Both the position numbers and the translations under genes were made by a program. The notes beneath the pieces are model-generated. The model saw only the letters and a program-made list of their open reading frames with translations, was not told the DNA's origin and did not search any database. Shown one piece after another: positions 1-7,802 of a stretch of DNA of 49,452 nt (positions are counted from its first letter, which is position 1; each line of letters begins with the position of its first letter). Origin of the DNA: JAIQFR01 sp041494445 (GTDB taxonomy: Bacteria; Acidobacteriota; Polarisedimenticolia; Polarisedimenticolales; JAIQFR01); contig JBGQAU010000011.1 in the NCBI GenBank assembly GCA_041494445.1, forward strand, positions 1 through 49,452. Direction: 5' to 3'.

Positions 1-74
1 CGTCGGTCGGCCCAGGCCGGCGGGATGAGAAGCACGGTCGCTAGGAGAACCCCCGCCCAACACCCCTTCAGCAT
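1..74 (-). CDS. Secreted protein, N-terminus only (runs off the left edge)
   Basis: The reverse strand has an ATG at 74 with a GGAGG six bases upstream, followed by 24 codons that form a good Sec signal peptide: a lysine at position 3, a hydrophobic core (GVLLATVLLIPP) and an AWA cleavage site before Asp-Arg. The rest lies outside the window, so no function can be given. It diverges from the FemAB-like gene at 526. The start and signal peptide are read directly; that the frame stays open beyond the edge is inferred. Confidence 0.6.
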   Translation of the reverse strand, partial: MLKGCWAGVLLATVLLIPPAWADR

Positions 75-525
75 CGCGAACCTCCAGGTGTCGTGGTCCG
101 TTCGGAAGCCAATCCCGACCCCGAAGATGTACCGCGAAAGAGGCTATCTTGCGCGCAAAGATTGGGTTACAAAGTTGACACTCGTCATGATTCGGCTAGG
201 GAGCCGCGCCCCCGGCGAGCCCTCGAAGCTCAATAATCCCCAAAAGGGGTGCTTTTCGGCGCAGGAATCGCCGAGCGAGGATGCCACTTCCGCACTCGAG
301 TTCAGGCGACGTCCGGGCCGGAAACCCCTTCGCGGGCCCATCGGCCGTCCTGCCGTGTTCGCCGCTTCGCTGCCCCCGCGTGCCACGGCAACCTCACCCG
401 TCGACGACTCCTCGTGCCGATGGCCGTGTCGGTCGATCTTCCGTCCGTGGACTTGCTCCGTCACCGGGGGCGATTCGGAGATCCACACCCGCCGCCGCGA
501 CGAGCTGGCCGGACTATCCGTTATC
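75..525. other. Intergenic region between divergent genes
   Basis: No gene was recognised. The frame of the FemAB-like gene is open upstream to about position 25, but that part has no family-like sequence. It holds a possible promoter (175-202) and a short CCCC-AAAA-GGGG hairpin at 238-249 followed by TGCTTTT, which could be a weak terminator or leader structure. Confidence 0.4.
175..202 (+). promoter_or_regulatory. Possible sigma-70 promoter upstream of the FemAB-like gene
   Basis: A perfect TTGACA at 175-180 is followed after 16 bases by TAGGGA (197-202), a weak -10. The implied leader is about 315 bases, which is long, so the assignment is tentative. Confidence 0.3.
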
Positions 526-1608
526 ATGGAGCGCGAGATGAACGCCGGCCGAGCATTCGAGGACGGTCCCCCTCCCCGCGCCGAGATTCGTATCGTGACC
601 GGCGGGGACGACGCCGTGGCGTGGAGGGAGTTCGTCGCCAGCTGCCCGGGCGCGGAGGTCGGACATCGCTGGGAGTTCCTCGACCTGCTCGGCGAAGTGT
701 TCGGGCACGAGCCTCTGCGGCTCGTGGCAAAGCGCGGGGAGCGCTGGGTGGGCGTTCTGCCTCTCGTCGTCCAGAGGAGTTTCCTCGGGAGGTTCCTGAC
801 GTCGGTCCCCTACCTGAACTACGCCGGGGTCCTCGCGTCGGACCCCGAGGCGCGTGCCGGCCTCGCGACGGAGGCGGTGGATCTGGCGCGCAGGCTGGGT
901 GCCGACCGTCTCGAGCTGCGCGGGAGGGAGGGAGGCGACCTTCCCATCGGCGCCTGGCGCGGCAAGTGCTGCTACACGCTGGAGCTCGACGGCGGCATGG
1001 AGGGGCTGCAGCGGGCTCTGGGCGCGAAACTCCGGGCCCAGATCAAGAGACCGCTGAAGGAGGGGTACACTGCGCGCGTGGACGGCCCGGGAGGGTACCG
1101 GCTCTTCTATCCCCTCCTCGTCCGGAAATGGCACGAGCTGGGCTCGCCGGTGCTGCCGCGAGCCTTCTTCGAGCGTCTCGGGTCCGTGTTCGGCGACGAC
1201 GTGGCGTACACGGTCGTCGAGAAGGACGGGCGGCCGGCCGCCGCGGGGGCGCTGCTGAGAAGCGGGGACAGGGTGGAGATCCCTTGGGCGGCGTCCCTGC
1301 GGAAGCACGACCGGTTCGGGGTCAACATGCTCGTGTACTGGACCGCGCTCGAGTTCGCGGTCTCGCGTGGAGCCCGCGTTTTCGACTTCGGCCGCTCCAG
1401 TCCCGGGACCGGCAACGCGCGGTTCAAGCTCCAGTGGGGCGCCTCGGAATCCACCCTCGTCTGGAACGTGCTTGCCCGCGGGCGGAGCGGCCGTGCCACC
1501 GAAAAGGGCGACGAGCGACGTTCGGTCGCCGCCGCGGTGTGGAGGAGGCTACCGGCGTTCCTGACCTCCCGCCTGGGCCCGTTTCTCGCCGCGAGGATCC
1601 CCTATTGA
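526..1608 (+). CDS. FemAB-like GNAT acyltransferase of the XrtA/PEP-CTERM type
   Basis: A 360-residue protein of the FemAB-like GNAT family often found in exosortase-A EPS clusters. The family transfers aminoacyl or acyl groups; the substrate here is unknown. The C-terminal part carries the family's ending, with FDFGRSSPGTGNARFKLQWG near residues 285-305. The Met at 526 was chosen because family-like sequence (EIRIVTGGDDAVAWREFV) begins about 20 residues later; 538 is an alternative start. The stop overlaps the next start by one base (TGATG), so it is probably co-transcribed with the aminotransferase. A cytoplasmic role in modifying EPS precursors or a surface protein is inferred from context. 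Confidence 0.8.
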   Translation: MEREMNAGRAFEDGPPPRAEIRIVTGGDDAVAWREFVASCPGAEVGHRWEFLDLLGEVFGHEPLRLVAKRGERWVGVLPLVVQRSFLGRFLTSVPYLNYAGVLASDPEARAGLATEAVDLARRLGADRLELRGREGGDLPIGAWRGKCCYTLELDGGMEGLQRALGAKLRAQIKRPLKEGYTARVDGPGGYRLFYPLLVRKWHELGSPVLPRAFFERLGSVFGDDVAYTVVEKDGRPAAAGALLRSGDRVEIPWAASLRKHDRFGVNMLVYWTALEFAVSRGARVFDFGRSSPGTGNARFKLQWGASESTLVWNVLARGRSGRATEKGDERRSVAAAVWRRLPAFLTSRLGPFLAARIPY

Positions 1609-2771
1609 TGAGGTTGGTCCCGCCGGTCGCCGTTCCCTTCGGGGTGACGCGGATCATCCCCGCCGTGCTCCGACGCAGCGTGGCCGGCGAAGCCGGCTTC
1701 GCGGAGATGCTCGCGAGCCGGATGGGCGCCCGCAGCGCGACTCTCTTCGGCAGCGGCCAGGCCGCTCTCGTCGCCGCGCTGAAGTCCCTGGGGAGCGAGG
1801 GTCGAGACGAGGTCGTCGTCCCCGCGTACACGTGCTGGACCGTCCCGGCCGCGGTCGTGCACTGCGGCCTCCGCGTCCGTCTGGCCGACGTGGATCCCGT
1901 GACCCTGGACTACGAGCCATCGTCGCTTCATGCACAGCCCATCGACCGCGTGGCCGCCGCGATCGGCGCCCATCTCTTCGCACGAACGATCGACTTGACG
2001 AAACTCGTCGATTTCTTCCGGACGCGCGGCCCTCGAGTGCGGGTGATCGAGGACGCCGCTCAGGCCTGGCCGGACCGGAAGCCCGCTGGGTCTCCCATGG
2101 TGGTACTTTCCTTCGGTCGCGGCAAGCCGCTCCCGCTGGGTGGGGGTGGGGCCCTGCTCCGGTTCGACGGCGACCCGACAGCGGGACCTGCGGAGCGAGC
2201 AGGTGGCTGGAACGGAGTCCTGGCCTTGCTTGCGACGTCGGTGTGCCAGGGCCCCGCTTTGTTCGGGTTGCTCGAGCCTCTTCCCTTCCTGGGGATCGGG
2301 TCCACCGTCTACGACCCGAGCTTCCCTGCCGATGCCCCTTTCCGTGGCTGGCAGGATCGTCTCGGCGTCCGCGTCCTCGGGGAGTTCGAGAATCTGAGCG
2401 CGACCCGGACGCGAAACGCGTCGAGTCTGGCGGAACGCGTAGACGCGCGTCCAGGCTGGCGCCTCACGGCAGCCGCGCGAATGTCGGGACCGTTGCGAAT
2501 CCCGATCCTGGCACCGTCCCGATCGGTCCGAGATGCCGTGATCGCAGGGCTCCGCCGTCTGGGCGTCGCGCCCAGCGCGATGTATCCGGGTACTCTGGCC
2601 GACATCCCGGCGCTCCGCGAGCATCTCGCCAACCCCGACGAGCCGATTCCCGGGGCGAAAGCGCTCGCGGACACACTGCTGACCCTTCCCTGCTATCCGG
2701 GTCTCGGAGCACGAGGGTTGATCCGCGTGCGCGAGTCGTTCGAGCGCGCAGCAAGAGAGGCCGGAGCCTGA
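1608..2771 (+). CDS. DegT/DnrJ/EryC1/StrS-family PLP aminotransferase
   Basis: A 387-residue protein resembling the sugar-aminotransferase family, which uses PLP to aminate nucleotide-linked keto-sugars. It shows the substrate/PLP segment ATLFGSGQAALVAAL near residue 45, the VVVPAYTCWTVPAAV strand, the IEDAAQAWP motif with the PLP-contacting Asp, and a probable Schiff-base Lys at about residue 173 (SFGRGKPLPLGGGGAL). The ATG lies within the stop of the FemAB-like gene, suggesting translational coupling. The members of this family in XrtA clusters have no defined substrate, so the product is unknown. Confidence 0.8.
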   Translation: MRLVPPVAVPFGVTRIIPAVLRRSVAGEAGFAEMLASRMGARSATLFGSGQAALVAALKSLGSEGRDEVVVPAYTCWTVPAAVVHCGLRVRLADVDPVTLDYEPSSLHAQPIDRVAAAIGAHLFARTIDLTKLVDFFRTRGPRVRVIEDAAQAWPDRKPAGSPMVVLSFGRGKPLPLGGGGALLRFDGDPTAGPAERAGGWNGVLALLATSVCQGPALFGLLEPLPFLGIGSTVYDPSFPADAPFRGWQDRLGVRVLGEFENLSATRTRNASSLAERVDARPGWRLTAAARMSGPLRIPILAPSRSVRDAVIAGLRRLGVAPSAMYPGTLADIPALREHLANPDEPIPGAKALADTLLTLPCYPGLGARGLIRVRESFERAAREAGA

Positions 2772-2902
2772 ACCGGACCCGCCCCTTCCCACCGACCGCG
2801 GCGACCGATTCCTGCGCACAGAGTGGGATACCGATTTCACCGCCGCGGCCGAAGGACGAGAAGCCTCACCACCGTGTCGTGCACCCGGCGTGATACGGGC
2901 GA

Positions 2903-4111
2903 TTGACGGGAGCCTCGTGCATCTGGTACAAGGCGGAGGTCGTGCTCCCCAACGGTCATCTCGATCCAGGCACCCCGGTCCGACGAGCGCTGTCCATCAC
3001 GGTGCTGGCCAGCGGGGATCTGTGGGGAGGTGCCGAAACGCAGATCTTCGACTTCGCCCGGTGGCTGCCGCGAGTGGGCGTCCGGGTACGCGTCTGCCTC
3101 CTCTCCAGGGGCCGTCTCTACGACGCCATCAAGGAGGCCGGCGTGGCGGTGGAGCATCTTCCCTCTCCCACCGTCCTCTCGTATCCGTCCTGGATCCGGA
3201 GGCTGTCCGGCGACGGCACGGACGTCTTCCACTTGCACGGCTACAAGGCGACGATCCTCGCGGCGCGCGCTTTGCGGGCGAAGCGCTTTGCGGTCGTGAA
3301 GACGGAACATGGGCTCCCCGAGACTTACGGCGGGTTTCACGGCTGGAAACGCGCCCTTTACGCCGTCCTGGACGAGATCGTCACGCGGCGCTGCGTCTCT
3401 CGGGTCATCTGCGTGTCCGGCGACGTATTGAAGCACTTCGAATCTCGCTATCCGCAAAACCGATGCGTCCTGATTCGCAACGGCGTTCGTCTGCCGGAGT
3501 GTTCCCCGATGAGTCGCGAGCAAGCACGCCGCTCGCTCGCGATCCCGGGGGACAGCCGCGTTCTCGCATGGATCGGCCGGCTGACCGACGTGAAAAACCC
3601 GGAGCTGGTCATCGGTGTCGCGTCCCGCCTCTCCCGGGAGATGCCGACCTTGCGCATCCTGGTCGTAGGCGAGGGCCGCCTGCGTACCCGCCTCGAGAGG
3701 GCAGTGGCAAAGCAGGGGCTGGAGGCTACGGTCCGCCTCACGGGGTTTCTCGGCAACCTGGACGCGACCTACGCGGCGGCGGACGGGCTCCTCTTCACGT
3801 CCCTCTACGAGGGCGTGCCCTACGCGCTCATCGAGGGCATGGCGCGCGGGCTTCCGGCGATCGCCACGAATGTCGGCGGGCTGAAGGAAGTGATCGAAGA
3901 CGGGGTCTCCGGTCTCCTTGTGCCACCGTCCAGCGTGGAGGCGCTCGCCCGCGCCGTTCGGGCATTCTTCCGATCGCCGGAAGGGCGCGAAACCATGAGC
4001 GCCGCGGCCCGCTCCAGGATCGCGACCGCTTTCAGTCTCGACTCCATGGTGGAGGGTACGCTCAGATGCTACGAGGAAGCTTTGGCAGGCGTGCCGAGAG
4101 GCTCTCGCTGA
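2903..4111 (+). CDS. GT4-family glycosyltransferase
   Basis: A 402-residue GT-B glycosyltransferase. The N-terminal acceptor domain has the loop ASGDLWGGAETQ (near residue 36) and HLHGYKATILAARA. The C-terminal donor domain has IGRLTDVKNPELVIGVA, RILVVGEGRLR and the nucleotide-sugar signature SLYEGVPYALIEGMARGLP followed by GGLKEVIEDGVSG. The start is uncertain: TTG at 2903 or GTG at 2942, with recognisable family sequence only from ALSITVLASGD. It lies 131 bases after the aminotransferase on the same strand. The sugar and linkage cannot be read from sequence. Confidence 0.85.
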   Translation: MTGASCIWYKAEVVLPNGHLDPGTPVRRALSITVLASGDLWGGAETQIFDFARWLPRVGVRVRVCLLSRGRLYDAIKEAGVAVEHLPSPTVLSYPSWIRRLSGDGTDVFHLHGYKATILAARALRAKRFAVVKTEHGLPETYGGFHGWKRALYAVLDEIVTRRCVSRVICVSGDVLKHFESRYPQNRCVLIRNGVRLPECSPMSREQARRSLAIPGDSRVLAWIGRLTDVKNPELVIGVASRLSREMPTLRILVVGEGRLRTRLERAVAKQGLEATVRLTGFLGNLDATYAAADGLLFTSLYEGVPYALIEGMARGLPAIATNVGGLKEVIEDGVSGLLVPPSSVEALARAVRAFFRSPEGRETMSAAARSRIATAFSLDSMVEGTLRCYEEALAGVPRGSR

Positions 4112-4278
4112 CGCGGGGCGCCGGCACGGCTCCAGGAGGGCCGATCGACACGCGTTCCCGCCCGCGCCGTTTTCGCGTGAGTGGGCGCCGCGGATCCGCC
4201 TCCGGGGTCCGGTTCCGTCTCGCAATTCGAGGAACAGGCCCGCGCGAGCGGAATCGGACTTGATATGGTGCCGGCCCG

Positions 4279-5496
4279 ATGAACATCGTCGCAATCTATG
4301 CGGAGGACTATCCTTGGGACATCCGCATCGAGAAACTGCTCGTCGGCTTTCAGAATGCGGGCCACACGACCCACCTCGTCTGTCGAAACCTCGCACTCCG
4401 GCCCGAGTACGAGAGCGTCGGCAACATACACTGCAAACGGGTGCCAGCCCCGCGTCTCCCGAGAGCATTCGCAACCTTCTTCTCGACGCCCGCGTTCTTC
4501 AATCCGCTGTGGGCCATTGCGATCCGACGCTGCATCAGAGACGCCCGGCCGGAACTGGTAGTCGTCCGGGATCTGCCCCTGGCGCCGCTCGCCATCCGTC
4601 TTGCGGACTCCGCCGGAATCGCCGTGATCGTGGACATGGCCGAGAACCACCCTGCGCTGTGGCGGGAGGTCTGCGCGAGCGACCCGATCCCCCTGCGGTC
4701 GCGGATTCTGAAGAACCCAACCCTGGCCCGGAGGATGGAGAGATCTGTCGCGCGGCGGGCTGACGGGTTCTTCGTCGTCGTGGAGGAAATGCGGGACCAT
4801 CTCCTCACGCTGGGTGTTCCGCCCGAGCGCGTGGCCATCGTCTCCAACACGCCGGAAACGACGTTGTTCGACGCACCCGACGCATTGACTCCTCCGGATA
4901 CCTTTCCGTCCCTCTCGCCCCATCACGTGGACTTGATCTACGTCGGAAACGTGACCCGTCGGCGAGGTCTCCATCAGGTCCTGGCCGCCATGGCCGAACT
5001 CCAGGAGAGCGACCCGGTGCCGAGGCTGCACGTCGTCGGGGATGGAGACTACCTCTCCCGCTTGCGCAGCCTGGCCGCGGAGCTGAAGCTGGCCGGTCGC
5101 GTCTTCTTCCATGGGCGGCTCGAATTCGCCCGCGTGCCCGCCGTCATCGCACGCTGTCACGTCGGGGTCATCCCTCATCTGAAAACGGAACACACCGACA
5201 CGACGGTCCCGAACAAGTTGTTCGATTGCATGGCTTGCGCCAAACCGGTTCTGGTCTCAAACGCCGCGCCGCTCGAGCGGATCGTAACCGCCGAAGACTG
5301 TGGAAGAGTCTTCCGAGACGGCGACATCGCAGGAATCGCAAACCAGATCCGAGCCCTGCTGGATCCCGAGTTGCGCCGCAGGCTCGGCGCGAACGGCCGT
5401 TCTGCGGTGGAACGCCGTTACAACTGGGGCCGTGACATGGCGACCGCACTCGCCGCCGTCATGAGGTTCACGCGAGAGCCGCGGTCCACCCGATAG
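4279..5496 (+). CDS. GT4-family glycosyltransferase
   Basis: A 405-residue GT-B glycosyltransferase starting at an ATG directly followed by the first beta-strand (MNIVAIYAEDYPWDIRIEKL). The donor domain is evident from VDLIYVGNVTRRRGLHQVL, RLHVVGDGDYLSRLR and VFFHGRLEFARVPAVIARC. The usual EPFG-like loop is replaced by IPHLKTEHTDTTVPNKLFDC and MACAKPVLVSN. The VPNKLFDCMACAKPV form is typical of GT4 enzymes of surface polysaccharide loci. It faces the convergent wecB gene. Sugar specificity is unknown. Confidence 0.85.
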   Translation: MNIVAIYAEDYPWDIRIEKLLVGFQNAGHTTHLVCRNLALRPEYESVGNIHCKRVPAPRLPRAFATFFSTPAFFNPLWAIAIRRCIRDARPELVVVRDLPLAPLAIRLADSAGIAVIVDMAENHPALWREVCASDPIPLRSRILKNPTLARRMERSVARRADGFFVVVEEMRDHLLTLGVPPERVAIVSNTPETTLFDAPDALTPPDTFPSLSPHHVDLIYVGNVTRRRGLHQVLAAMAELQESDPVPRLHVVGDGDYLSRLRSLAAELKLAGRVFFHGRLEFARVPAVIARCHVGVIPHLKTEHTDTTVPNKLFDCMACAKPVLVSNAAPLERIVTAEDCGRVFRDGDIAGIANQIRALLDPELRRRLGANGRSAVERRYNWGRDMATALAAVMRFTREPRSTR

Positions 5497-5708
5497 GGTC
5501 AATCGTTCCGAGGGGAGTCGGATGCCGTCGAAGCATGCCGAATAAATGTCCTCCCCTGGGTCCCCGAAAGACTTGCGCGTCGCGGCGGTTCAAGAACTCG
5601 GGCGGGACACTGGACATGCAGGTGTCAACAGGCGGGAACCGCCCCCTGAGACCGGCACCGGGGAGCGCCTTCATTCTCCGTCCGGGGGTCAAATCAGCGA
5701 ACAGTGCG

Positions 5709-6857
5709 CTATGTCTCGAATTCTCCCACGTCGCTCAAGACCGTCGGGCCAAGGCCGCTCCGGCGCGACAGGAAGGATGCAATCCTGATCGCTGCTCGCC
5801 CGTCGCCGTACGGGTTGATCGCACGGGCCATCGACTCGTACAGCTCGCCGTCGTCCAGCAGCCGCTCCGTGAGCGCAACGATATCCTGCTCGGAGCTCCC
5901 GGCGAGGAGGACCGTTCCCGCAACGACGGCTTCCGGTCGTTCGGTGCACTCTCGGAGCACGAGGACTGGCTTCCCCAGGCTGGGCGCCTCCTCCTGTACG
6001 CCGCCCGAATCCGTGAGCACAAGATACGAGTCCGCCATGAGCCGCACGAAAACGTCGTACTCGAGCGGCTCCAGGAGCGTGACGTTTGTCAGGTCGGCCA
6101 GCAGTTCACGTACGGGGACTCGGATGTTCGGATTGGGGTGCACAGGGTAGACGATGTGGATGTCGGACCGTCGCGTCGCGATGGATCGCAGGGCCCGGCA
6201 GATGGCGCGGATGCCCGGCCCGAAGTTCTCCCGCCGGTGCGCGGTGACGAGGAGACCGCGTCGACCCGGCGGGAACAGATTGGGCAGGCTGCTGAGATGC
6301 GGTTGCGAGAGCGCGAGGTGAAGGGCATCGATCGCGGTGTTCCCCGTGATGAAGATGTCGTTCCTTTCAACGTTCTCCCTGAGCAGGTTGGCGCAGCTCT
6401 GAGTCGTTGGAGCGAAGTGAAGGCTGGCGATGGCACTCGTGAGCCTGCGGTTCATCTCCTCGGGGTACGGGCTGTATCGGTTGTTCGTGCGGAGTCCTGC
6501 CTCGACATGGCCGACCGGCAGTCTCTGGTAGAACGCCGCGAGAGCAGCAGCGAACGTCGTCGTGGTATCGCCGTGCACCAGGACGTAGTCCGGTCTTTCC
6601 TCTGCAAGATAGTCTCGGAGGCCGCTCAAGGTGCGGCTCGAGATGTCGTACAGATCCTGATCCGGCGTCATGATGTTGAGATCGTGATGGGAGGTGATGC
6701 CGAAGATCGCGAGCACCTGGTCGAGCAATTCCCGGTGCTGCGCTGTCACGCAGATCCGCCAATCGAAGATCTGGGGATGCTCCGCGAGGGCCCTGATGAC
6801 GGGGGCCATCTTGATCGCTTCGGGCCGCGTTCCGAAAACGAGAACGACCTTCACCAT
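5709..6857 (-). CDS. wecB: UDP-N-acetylglucosamine 2-epimerase, non-hydrolysing
   Basis: A 382-residue cytoplasmic enzyme that interconverts UDP-GlcNAc and UDP-ManNAc. The start at 6857 gives the family N-terminus VKVVLVFGTRPEAIKMAPVI. Other marks are VTAQHRELLDQVL, VHGDTTTTFAAALAAFY, HVEAGLRTNNRYSPYPEEMN, LVTAHRRENFG, YPVHPNPNIR and LTDSGGVQEEAPSLGKPVLV, all diagnostic of WecB/MnaA. An upstream in-frame extension to 7118 has no family resemblance. It stands alone, convergent with the GT4 gene; no UDP-ManNAc dehydrogenase is seen in the window. The length is normal. Confidence 0.93.
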   Translation of the reverse strand: MVKVVLVFGTRPEAIKMAPVIRALAEHPQIFDWRICVTAQHRELLDQVLAIFGITSHHDLNIMTPDQDLYDISSRTLSGLRDYLAEERPDYVLVHGDTTTTFAAALAAFYQRLPVGHVEAGLRTNNRYSPYPEEMNRRLTSAIASLHFAPTTQSCANLLRENVERNDIFITGNTAIDALHLALSQPHLSSLPNLFPPGRRGLLVTAHRRENFGPGIRAICRALRSIATRRSDIHIVYPVHPNPNIRVPVRELLADLTNVTLLEPLEYDVFVRLMADSYLVLTDSGGVQEEAPSLGKPVLVLRECTERPEAVVAGTVLLAGSSEQDIVALTERLLDDGELYESMARAINPYGDGRAAIRIASFLSRRSGLGPTVLSDVGEFET

Positions 6858-7802
6858 CGACCTGCCCCTCGACCCCGCGAAGGGCTGCCGTTCGGCGGTT
6901 TCCGGCTCCTTGGGCTTCGATATCCGGAGCCAGGTCGGGTCCGGGGCGCGCTGAGCGAAGGTGATGGGCAGGCCCCTATTGTGATGCGGTCCTCCGACCA
7001 GCGCCGGGAGGTCTCGGCCAGCGTCGCGGAACGAGACCAGCGAGTCCGTACGCTCCATCTCATCGGCATTCCTGCTCGACGGGCCAGGCGTTCTGGCGAA
7101 AGAAGGTGCCGGCTTCAAGAAGAGGGACTAGGGTAGTCGCCCATGATCATCAGGCGCAAGCCATCGTCTTGCGCATTCTTCGTTCGCCACGATCCTCGAC
7201 CGCCCGGGCAGGGCGGGCAGCTTCGCGCGCGGCGGGCGGTCTGCGCACAATGCCGCGCTGAGCGTGCGTCCGTTGAAAACAGGGGACTTACATCTATTCT
7301 GGCATACAGTTGATTTCAGGCTCGTCTCGAAATCCCGTGACGGCGTCGACTCCGGAGCGCGTACCGCCGTCTTCGCCGGGCGCTCCGGCAAGGTGTATAA
7401 TCCACACGGGTCGATGCCAACTCAGAGGCAGAATGGGCCATTCTGGGTGGCGGGATGCCGGATGCTCGGTGTGGTCGGCGAGGGGTGCCGTCCCGAGGGA
7501 AATGATCGCGAAACCATCGAAATGGAGCGGCTCACCTCCCCGGGGAAGCGCGGGGGGGGGCGGGAGCAGCGGCCGTCACTTCCCGCCGCGGCACCAAGAT
7601 TGATGCGCGATGTGGGAAATCCGTCGGACGAACCGTCGCGAAACCGGAACTACGCAATCGTAATGCTCCAGAGGGATGCGCTTCTTCCGCTCGCTTCCGG
7701 ACCCAACGGAGAGGGCGCGTACGACTTCCGCTTCCGGTGGCGCGAGTCTTGCTCCCCGGAAGTCTCCATGCTCTCTGCGTTTCCTTAGATGCGAGGCGAC
7801 CC
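6858..7802. other. Long intergenic region
   Basis: About 945 bases without a gene I can support. Open frames exist on both strands, but they resemble no family I recognise. It contains a locally AT-rich patch at about 7270-7330, a TATAAT at 7396-7401 without a convincing -35, and a run of nine G at 7552-7560. Confidence 0.5.

Noticed and set aside
1608..2771. Long reverse frame antisense to the aminotransferase
   Set aside because: No domain likeness; the forward frame has full PLP-enzyme motifs and a coupled start.
5535..7136. A 533-codon forward frame across wecB
   Set aside because: It is antisense to a clear wecB gene and its translation has no family features; such mirror frames are expected in high-GC DNA.
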